This document shows, one piece after another, positions 20,101-23,838 of a stretch of DNA of 23,838 nt (position 1 is its first letter; every line of letters begins with the position of its first letter). The notes beneath the pieces are model-generated. The model was not told the origin of the DNA, did no database searches, and saw nothing but the letters and a program-made list of their open reading frames with translations. Origin of the DNA: Saccoglossus kowalevskii (lineage: Eukaryota > Hemichordata > Enteropneusta > Harrimaniidae); assembly GCF_000003605.2 (NCBI RefSeq), contig NW_003155748.1, positions 229,227-253,064 on the forward strand. Reading direction: 5' to 3'. The translations under genes were made by a program, and so were the position numbers.

Positions 20101-21264
20101 ATTTTTATTCATATAACCTTTTATTGTCAATTTATTTGAGGAAGCATAAACAGTTGCAAATATCATAAAATAATTTATACAAAAGTTCTCGACAGCACCT
20201 TTTTTCAACAATTTTATCGCTCATTTTTTGAGACAAATACATCAGAAAATTAGCAAAACAATGAGTCACTGAAGTTGTTTCCATGGAAAGTATATTTTAT
20301 ATTCATCACCATTTTGACAAGCATTATAAATACAAAATGATGAAATTTGTAGAGCTTGGAAAAAAGAAAATGGAAAAACAATTAGTTGGGAGCTATATAA
20401 AAATATATTGCTGTGAAGAACATACATGACAAATTCAATGCAATTTTGATAACTTGCAAAATAAAGGTTCATTCACATGTTCTTACGAATTCATACTTTT
20501 ATGATTCCAAACAGAAACAGGGTGGTCGATTGAGTACGTACGTACATACATACATGCATACCTACTGTATTGAATATTAACAAGAGGAACTACTTTCAGG
20601 CAGAGGGTGGATGTGTAATTGGTATACCGTTAACTGTTCCAATATGCAAGTCACAGAAAAAGGTTATAACAGTGAAGGATTCATGGTGATTTTGATGAGA
20701 TTTCATCATTATGATTATTTCTATCTAGGAATAGTAAAACAGTTTTTTTTATCTCTTTCTATCGCTGCCACCTATCACCATCTTACTGATTATGGAATGG
20801 ATTTTTTTTTGGAGAATACAGCCATTCAAGAACTAAAAATAAATTGTAGTGCACAATTCCATAATCATTATCGATACTTCCCTTAACCCTAAGGGTATCC
20901 ACAATTGTTTCCACGGAAACAGTGATTTGGGTTTGTTACCATGCTTCAAAACATGGGGAGTGAATTGGTTGAATTTTCTTTTTTTGAGTAAAATTTGTAC
21001 GAGAAAATATGTATTTTTCTAAGGGCATCTAGGCTTCAAGGTGATTATTTTCAATGCCTCTGTTTGAGCAATGATAGTATTTTCTTTATTATGGAGCAAT
21101 CCCACTAGACCTACCTGTCCATAGTTGTCAATACCAGAGTGTAATCTATTGACATTCAACAAGTCTAGTGTCTGTTTCAGAGCTGGTCCAAGACCGGACA
21201 AACTGATCGCTTGTAAATTTTTCAATTCATTCATAAAAGTTGCATGGTTTTCTTTCCACCCAGC
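6416..21264 (-). CDS. INTS6: Integrator complex subunit 6, 15 visible exons, 5' end outside the window
   Basis: Joined exons (minus strand, 5'->3'): 21264-21115, 19817-19728, 18632-18440, 18235-18104, 17116-16985, 16415-16213, 15552-15400, 14125-13993, 13295-13201, 11813-11617, 9888-9620, 9202-9057, 8331-8007, 7124-6789, 6624-6416. All 14 introns are GT-AG, and the exon lengths sum to 2763 nt in one frame (920 aa plus stop). Order in the visible peptide: rest of a vWA-like domain (1-145, with MIDAS TDG), beta-barrel/middle region (145-430, with YVRPNPKTGVP and PFDKYELEPSPLTQFILERK), helical region (430-580), MGNYQEYLK and LHTFGNPFKLD block (583-631), proline/polyQ linker (632-740), and the C-terminal domain shared by INTS6, SAGE1 and CT45 (about 825-890). 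In known animals INTS6 is a nuclear Integrator subunit that binds INTS3 through its C-terminus and helps PP2A association. Human INTS6 is 887 aa; with ~63 missing residues this protein would be ~983 aa, longer through the polyQ linker and an extra exon. Identity is certain; individual exon edges are predicted from sequence only. Confidence 0.97.
6789..7124 (-). CDS. INTS6: INTS6 exon N, linker and start of C-terminal domain
   Basis: Opens TLKELNRHVQDEVDNVREIL, passes a divergent region with a human-like NDTIVRNV motif (human NDSIIHDV) and ends LREEIFKIIRRPGK (human MKEIRKPGR). Acceptor CATCTACAG, donor GTGAGT; phase 1 to 1, 336 nt. The end begins the C-terminal domain shared with SAGE1, DDX26B and CT45. 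Confidence 0.94.
7125..8006 (-). other. INTS6: INTS6 intron M-N
   Basis: 882-nt GT-AG intron; AT-rich, with no repeat family or second gene recognised. It contains TTAGCGCCCTCA at 7760, the inverse of TGAGGGCGCTA at 22188. Confidence 0.6.
8007..8331 (-). CDS. INTS6: INTS6 exon M, proline-rich and polyglutamine linker
   Basis: Starts KMMVDEADVNEAMTGPQV (human MMIDEADEFVAGPQ), followed by a basic, proline- and serine-rich stretch (RNKRQN, SPRRPRS) that may act in nuclear import. Then 23 consecutive glutamines (codons at 8035-8103, 19 CAA and 4 CAG) and AMQHQHQLK. Acceptor TTCTTCAG, donor GTAAAT; phase 0 entry, phase 1 exit, 325 nt. The linker is not conserved in sequence with human. Confidence 0.93.
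8035..8103 (-). repeat. INTS6: CAA/CAG repeat coding for 23 glutamines
   Basis: Twenty-three uninterrupted glutamine codons, 19 CAA and 4 CAG, inside exon M. The mixed codons reduce slippage compared with a pure CAG run. Confidence 0.95.
8332..9056 (-). other. INTS6: INTS6 intron L-M
   Basis: 725-nt intron. Holds two hairpins (8840-8863 and 8897-8911) and a short palindromic stretch at 8500-8544 (TACTGCAAAAT to AAAACGGTA) that may be a decayed MITE-B-like end pair. Confidence 0.5.
9057..9202 (-). CDS. INTS6: INTS6 exon L, MGNYQEYLK and HTFGNPFKLD block
   Basis: Encodes QSHSIPVAEMGNYQEYLKRM, then PPALRDADP and LHTFGNPFKLDDKNK. Acceptor CCCCCTCAG, donor GTATGT; phase 1 entry, phase 0 exit. 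Human VPIAQMGNYQEYLK and RRLHTFGNPFKLDKK are at the same place. Confidence 0.96.
9203..9619 (-). other. INTS6: INTS6 intron K-L with CATT/CATC microsatellite
   Basis: 417-nt intron with a run of CATT then CATC tetramers at 9303-9333. Nothing else is recognised. Confidence 0.6.
9303..9333. repeat. (CATT)n(CATC)n microsatellite
   Basis: Four ATTC-type units pass into CATC units by a single base change. Confidence 0.9.
9620..9888 (-). CDS. INTS6: INTS6 exon K, helical segment
   Basis: Encodes SPLPSLAKQRDFQQLLQNIT, a less conserved stretch, then PQSYRNPFDIPRKNLLDQIA and RMRTNFVRT. Acceptor CCTTCAG, donor GTACGC; phase 2 entry, phase 1 exit. The YRNPFDIPRKNLLD block aligns with human FRNAYDIPRRNLLDHL. 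Confidence 0.95.
9889..11616 (-). other. INTS6: INTS6 intron J-K
   Basis: 1728-nt intron, AT-rich, no coding signal. A perfect 14-bp palindrome GTTTCCATGGAAAC lies at 11282-11295. A stretch near 10494-10550 has MITE-A-like phrases but no clear ends. Confidence 0.5.
11617..11813 (-). CDS. INTS6: INTS6 exon J, helical segment
   Basis: Encodes SLRTALRRMGTPNLIPDNVE, then LGYSVVSHLKKLKQQSKIEA and a basic end (KQKRPDGTVKVVP). Acceptor TTTTTTGCAG, donor GTAAAA; phase 0 entry, phase 2 exit. Matches human AVRMMGAPNLIADS and SYSVISYLKKLSQQAKIESD. Confidence 0.95.
12108..12990. repeat. ~283-bp satellite array, about 3 full units and one partial, ending in a hairpin
   Basis: Units start near 12168, 12428 and 12711; the last two are exactly 283 bp apart and differ at only a few bases. 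Unit 1 lacks about 22 bp. A partial unit begins at 12108. Each unit has CATGTATCCTAACATGTAT, AACAAGATGGCTGCCAGTC, CATTTTGAATC, GCATGTGCATATGTCC and a GGAC-rich run. The array ends with hairpin TTCGGAC-ttc-GTCCGAA (12964-12980) and CTAA at 12987. It lies in INTS6 intron I-J (11814-13200). The short open frames inside it repeat with the unit and are not genes. Confidence 0.92.
13201..13295 (-). CDS. INTS6: INTS6 exon I
   Basis: Short 95-nt exon encoding ELFKVHKLKPSAKWRQTFDN and YLKTVPSYYAG. Acceptor TTTTTTGCAG, donor GTGAGT; phase 1 entry, phase 0 exit. Corresponds to human DLFKVHKAKPTLKWRQSFE. Confidence 0.95.
13391..13537. mobile_element. MITE family B
   Basis: Left end TACCATATTTGCTTTATTAG and right end CTACCAATAGAGCGAATACA are imperfect inverted copies over about 22 bp. 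About 147 bp, no coding capacity. Related ends are seen at 2262, about 2735 and about 23470. Confidence 0.6.
13575..13602. other. Perfect hairpin, 11-bp stem, 6-nt loop
   Basis: ACCTTAGAAAG, loop AGATCA, CTTTCTAAGGT. It lies 37 bp beyond MITE B in the same intron and has no known role. Confidence 0.8.
13993..14125 (-). CDS. INTS6: INTS6 exon H, middle region
   Basis: Encodes VFVSNSCKYSDLGYPFGYLK, then ASVSLTCVNLFVLPYNYPML. Acceptor TTGCAG, donor GTGAGT; phase 0 entry, phase 1 exit, 133 nt. Matches human SAKYSELGHPFGYLKAS and VNLFVMPYNYPVLLPLL. Confidence 0.96.
14390..14601 (+). mobile_element. MITE family A, copy 2
   Basis: Starts TACTGTAAAATACTTTATTT and ends AAATAAAGTATTTTACAGTA, a near-perfect terminal inverted repeat of about 25 bp. 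212 bp, non-coding. Same orientation as copy 1. Confidence 0.92.
15026..15233 (-). mobile_element. MITE family A, copy 3 (inverted relative to copy 2)
   Basis: Starts TACTGTAAAACACTTTATTT and ends AAATAAAGTATTTTACAGTA. Interior phrases GTATGGAATTTATTTTTACT and TTCCTTCAGCGAAAAT are the reverse complement of those in copies 1 and 2. 208 bp. Confidence 0.92.
15259..15329 (-). repeat. tRNA-like sequence, probable SINE head or tRNA pseudogene
   Basis: On the minus strand it reads like a tRNA 5' half with Pol III A box TAGTTCAGTGCTTAGCGTG (15301-15319) and B box GGGATTTGACTCCC (15265-15278). The acceptor ends GGGGAAG and CTTTCAC pair at 6 of 7 positions, allowing one G-U. The anticodon loop CTTGCAT would give TGC (Ala), but the anticodon stem is badly mispaired, so this is not a working tRNA gene. 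No SINE tail is recognised. Confidence 0.6.
15400..15552 (-). CDS. INTS6: INTS6 exon G, middle region
   Basis: 51 codons, phase 0 to 0, including FVCSDCEPMIFDNLPFDKYE and LEPSPLTQFILERKSP, almost colinear with human INTS6. Acceptor TTCTGCAG, donor CAG|GTAATT. A CxxC pair (CSDC) is conserved with human CTDC. Confidence 0.97.
15553..16212 (-). other. INTS6: INTS6 intron F-G
   Basis: 660-nt intron with no recognised repeat or gene. Confidence 0.6.
16213..16415 (-). CDS. INTS6: INTS6 exon F, middle region
   Basis: Encodes a diverged lead-in (KNSLLNHLGPGVPG) and then the strongly conserved WHCCHKIIYVRPNPKTGVPM and GHWPIPESFWPD segments. Acceptor ACTACAG, donor GTAAGT; phase 1 entry, phase 0 exit, 203 nt. 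Confidence 0.96.
16416..16984 (-). other. INTS6: INTS6 intron E-F
   Basis: 569-nt AT-rich intron; nothing recognised. Confidence 0.6.
16985..17116 (-). CDS. INTS6: INTS6 exon E, candidate cassette exon with no human counterpart
   Basis: Open in frame with both neighbours. Encodes an Asn-rich, probably disordered 44-residue insert that starts NKPLLLSNNIDRKSPVV and ends DNSRGKEEK. Acceptor GTTTTCAG, donor GTGAGG. It is 132 nt with phase 1 at both ends, so skipping keeps the frame; joining D to F directly gives SVED, close to human PVEDGQP at the same place. Inclusion rests on the clean splice sites and open frame. It could be constitutive, alternative or, less likely, a chance open stretch. 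Confidence 0.75.
17246..17791. repeat. Purine-rich GGAGTAAGGAGAGGAG minisatellite
   Basis: About 546 bp, almost all A and G on the plus strand, with T mainly in the recurring GGAGTAAGGAGAGGAG core; units are about 17-24 bp with variable G-runs. It lies in INTS6 intron D-E, starting about 130 bp before exon E in transcript sense, so the pre-mRNA carries the CU-rich complement. The 179-codon minus-strand open frame (17774-17235) is only Ser/Pro/Leu repetition and not a gene. Confidence 0.95.
17792..18103 (-). other. INTS6: 5' part of INTS6 intron D-E
   Basis: Contains an ACCC/CCAC-rich stretch at about 17850-17890; otherwise unassigned. Confidence 0.5.
18104..18235 (-). CDS. INTS6: INTS6 exon D
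   Basis: Encodes RSYIVNSIKQLHQCLESLTQ, then KVLSGVVLNFELYGPEP and ends MPVSVE plus one G (phase 1 to 1, 132 nt). Acceptor CGTAG, donor GTATGT. It corresponds to the human CLESLVQKVQSGVVINFE segment after the vWA fold. Confidence 0.95.
18440..18632 (-). CDS. INTS6: INTS6 exon C, end of vWA-like domain
   Basis: Begins LHLPMHSSHPGSELTKEPFR, continues WDQRLFSIVLRMP and ends in MCDVTGG with the last glycine codon split (phase 1 exit). Acceptor TTCTCTCAG, donor GTAAGT. Human INTS6 has the same GSELTKEPFRWDQRLF block and MCEVTGG ending. Confidence 0.96.
18633..19727 (-). other. INTS6: INTS6 intron B-C
   Basis: 1095-nt intron. A slightly GC-richer patch at 19415-19560 has a short open plus-strand frame (to 19580) that I do not recognise; it may be an old repeat. 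Confidence 0.5.
19728..19817 (-). CDS. INTS6: INTS6 exon B, vWA-like domain with MIDAS TDG
   Basis: Encodes 30 codons, GRNPFFLEPAMIITLTDGNK onward to GTQEE. The ITLTDG stretch is the distal metal-site (MIDAS-type) motif of the vWA fold. Acceptor is TTCCAG and donor is GTAAGA. Exactly 90 nt, phase 0 to 0. Confidence 0.96.
19818..21114 (-). other. INTS6: INTS6 intron A-B
   Basis: 1297-nt intron with a GTAC/CATA microsatellite at 20534-20560, hairpin CCCTTA-accc-TAAGGG near 20880-20896 and near-palindrome GTTTCCACGGAAAC at 20907-20920. Otherwise unassigned. Confidence 0.5.
20534..20560. repeat. GTAC/CATA microsatellite
   Basis: GTACGTACGTACATACATAC and a few more similar units. Confidence 0.9.
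21115..21264 (-). CDS. INTS6: INTS6 exon A (first visible), vWA-like domain
   Basis: Encodes 50 codons starting AGWKENHATF and ending GIDNYGQ, matching the human protein from about residue 64. The acceptor TATAG precedes GCTGGG and the donor is CAG|GTAGGT. Entry and exit are phase 0. No upstream exon with the expected MPILLFLIDTSAS-type start was found between here and 23838. Confidence 0.96.
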
Positions 21265-22341
21265 CTATAATAAAAATAATAATGAACACTAAGTCACAAA
21301 GCACAAAGAATTACTAAATATGGTAACATTTTCTAAAAATAAAAACAATTGATAGAATTTTTATATTATCATTAGAAGTAAATACAAAACTTGGAAAATA
21401 ATAAAAAGGTCATATTATGCTACCCAGGCATTGCATAAAAACAAATAATTTGCAATTGATTACATGTGTGTAGTCAAAAAAAGTTCATAAACTTCAAAGT
21501 GACATTTAAATGAGGTCACCATGTGTCAAAGCATATACTGACATGGTCTATGTATACAATGTAGAGGTTTGTACAAAAATTAACCAACTGACCAGATGTG
21601 ATGCATTTCTCTTGAATATAAATGCAATAATTAACATACACACTTCCTAAAGAATACATTTTTTCGAAATACGGACACAAGCAACTGAACTTCGAAGTAC
21701 GAGTCACACAAAAATTCTTTATTTTCTGTTTCCAGAAAAATAAAAAAGAATTCACAAAATAATTTTATATTTGCAGGCCGGGTTTCTAACGGAAGTAAAT
21801 GTTTGAATTAGCTAATTACTAGTACTCCCTTTTTTTAGCCAATTAATTAGCAAACAGCAAGAAAATGAAAAATTATGCTAACTTTAAAGATTCAGCTAAA
21901 ACACAAACACCTATTATTTTATCAGAAAAACACATCAAAATTTAACACATGTTCAAAACATTTTCAAAGCACATTTACGAAAACAAGTTGCGTTTTCTGC
22001 ACCTGTTGTTTTCTAATGATGACCATGTGACACAAACTCATGGTTTGACATTTGTTTTAGGGCCCTTTGTGAAAAAGATCACATCTTTGTAAAAGTGATT
22101 TACCACTGACAACTGACAAAGAATTAGTGCAAGCACAGACTGGTTTACTGTGAGTTTCATTTCACAATGAGTTTTATGAAAGGGTAATGAGGGCGCTATA
22201 CATAAATACTAATTTTAATCATATAGTGAACAAGACTTCATTATTTCTATACAATTACTACATTATTTTGGCATTTATCACTGAAAAAAATTAAACAGCA
22301 AAAATGAAATCCAGTGAAAAAATAGCTTTTTAATTCACTTG

Positions 22342-22355
22342 CCACTTGAGGGCAG
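22342..22355 (+). promoter_or_regulatory. CTCF-like motif
   Basis: CCACTTGAGGGCAG agrees with CCASYAGRKGGCRS at 13 of 14 positions. It lies in the upstream INTS6 intron; a candidate only. Confidence 0.3.
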
Positions 22356-23093
22356 TCTCTCCTCGCATTTGAATTTCAATTATAGCATAATCTGTGGATT
22401 TCATTTCCATTTTCAGAAAATTAACATAATTCTAGTGAGAAGTCTACCTACAAAAATGCAGATGTATCTGGTTGTGGGGAGTGTCAAGCCAGTACCCCTT
22501 TAAATATTATTAAATTGGTCACTTATTTAAAGGTCAATATACTATTAAATTAGGGCAAGAAATTTGTTATTCAAAACTGTCTAACAAAATGCAAAAATTA
22601 GCACTTTTGGAACTATTTTTATTTCATAAAAATAAATAGTATTTATCAGAATTTACTAATAATTTGTGACAATCATAAATATATCTATCTTATATTAATA
22701 TTAACAACATAATTGTTCGATTTTTTTTTTACCATATGTTACTTAACAAAATTATGATGCGACCTTTTTACCAATGGAGCCAAAAATCAAACTAAAAAAT
22801 CACAATACTCTGCGTTTGACCTTATTTTTGTATCTGGGTTATGAGAACAGAAGTATAAAAGATAACCATACAGCAAAAGTCAAGAGAATCCAAATATCTA
22901 TTTAAATGCTTGCCAACTAACTTAATTTCTCAATGTTTGACATAAAATTATGTCACTATTTTCAATTCATGATGATTACATCCTACCAGTTCTTAATATT
23001 TATATGCAAGTTTCCACATGTTTATTACGTCACCAAATAATGCGGAAAGAGATAATTTATCATGTTAATTATTATTATTACCGGACTTATATA

Positions 23094-23323
23094 TACTGTA
23101 AAATACTTTATTTTCGCTGGAATTAATTTTCACTGAAATAACTTTTTTGGCGTTTTGCATGGAATTTATTTTTACTGAGTTTTGAAGAGTTGAATGTAAA
23201 ATATAGGAAAAAAGGTATATTCGCTGGATTTTATTTGCACTGAATTATTCCTTCAGCGAATTCTTTTGCTGGATTTTATTTTCACTGAATTATTCCCCCG
23301 TATTTTATAAGTATTTTACAGTA
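23094..23323 (-). mobile_element. MITE family A, copy 4
   Basis: Starts TACTGTAAAATACTTTATTT and ends GTATTTTACAGTA. Interior in the same orientation as copy 3, with GCATGGAATTTATTTTTACT and ATTCCTTCAGCGAA. 230 bp; the 3' part carries an internal duplication of the GCTGGATTTTATTTKCACTG phrase that explains the extra length. Confidence 0.9.
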
Positions 23324-23499
23324 TATATATTAAACCATCTGTATGGCATTTTAGTTTCGTGGGGAATATATGTAGATAAACAAAAAATGTATCTATTGTA
23401 TACTGGTTAATCAAAATACAACTTATTTTGCCTATTACAGTCAGATGTTTGTCATGTAGCAAGTCTTACTAATAGAACAAATACAATACATTTGAATGA

Positions 23500-23532
23500 C
23501 CCCCCCCCCCCCCCCCACAAAAAAAAAAAAAA
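23500..23532. repeat. C17 run followed by A14 run
   Basis: Seventeen C, then AC, then fourteen A. The minus strand carries a 17-G run. Lengths of such runs are often uncertain in assemblies. Confidence 0.9.
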
Positions 23533-23838
23533 CTACAAGAAACTTTATGCTGGGATTGTTAATCTATTTTAGGACATTATTAAGCTGATTGTGTAAAATT
23601 TACTACTATATCAGTAGTTTGTGTGAACAATATGAAATGGAGGTACACTGTACTTTCATTGGAAAGCTGCAAGACATTACCACCAGAAGGGTTCTTTTGG
23701 GGGGAAAAAGTATCTAAAATTTTACCATTCATAACTGAAATTATAAATATAATGCTCAAAAACTTTGTTCAATTCTGGCAGAAAAATGGCCTATGTAATT
23801 CATTACTAGTGTCAAAAACAAAAACAACTCAAAGTCTG

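Larger units (their letters stand above)
21265..23838 (-). other. INTS6: INTS6 upstream intron, extends past the window
   Basis: At least 2574 bp upstream of exon A with no exon for the first ~63 residues. Contains MITE A copy 4, a CTCF-like motif and a C17/A14 homopolymer pair. Remaining sequence is AT-rich and unassigned. Confidence 0.6.

Noticed and set aside
20611-20886. 91-codon plus-strand open frame
   Set aside because: Low-complexity AT-rich translation with no family signal, inside an INTS6 intron.
22445-22480. Minus-strand reading DTSA, resembling the INTS6 MIDAS start
   Set aside because: Followed almost at once by a stop, with no MPILLFLI-type sequence before it; chance.

Overview
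The window is animal nuclear DNA: AT-rich, intron-rich, GT-AG spliced, with many short dispersed repeats. The repeat mix (miniature inverted-repeat elements, a ~283-bp satellite with the CCAGTCGGCCATTTTGAATC motif and GGAC-rich runs, a mariner remnant) suggests a marine invertebrate. A mollusc or another lophotrochozoan is my best guess, but a weak one, based on recall of such repeats rather than a search.

The only host gene I can support is Integrator complex subunit 6 (INTS6), on the minus strand. Fifteen coding exons between 21264 and 6416 join with GT-AG junctions and consistent phase into one 920-codon open frame plus stop. This matches human INTS6 from about residue 64 to the C-terminal INTS3-binding region. 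The N-terminal ~63 residues, including the DxSxS part of the vWA/MIDAS motif, are not found and must lie beyond 23838. Two gene-level oddities are a 132-nt exon at 16985-17116 with no human counterpart, whose removal keeps the frame, and a 23-residue polyglutamine run at 8035-8103. Just upstream of the 132-nt exon (in transcript sense) lies a ~546-bp purine/pyrimidine minisatellite, which the pre-mRNA carries as a long CU-rich tract.

Layout by region: 1-480 nothing recognised; ~480-1380 a decayed DD34D mariner transposase with a possible 3' terminal repeat; ~1720-1970 a possible non-LTR retrotransposon 3' end with an ATT tail; 3476-3590 a 29-bp tandem repeat; 4122-5203 two members of a ~210-bp MITE family; 4340-6415 the region downstream of the INTS6 stop, probably including its 3' UTR; 6416-21264 INTS6 exons and introns, the introns holding a second MITE family, the 283-bp satellite ending in a hairpin, an inverted pair of MITEs, a tRNA-like (SINE-head) sequence and the purine minisatellite; 21265-23838 upstream intron with another MITE and a C17/A14 homopolymer.

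INTS6 is a nuclear subunit of Integrator, which cleaves nascent RNA (snRNA 3' ends, attenuated Pol II transcripts) and recruits PP2A to paused polymerase. No second host gene or operon-like arrangement is seen. The remaining content is repeats and unrecognised non-coding DNA.
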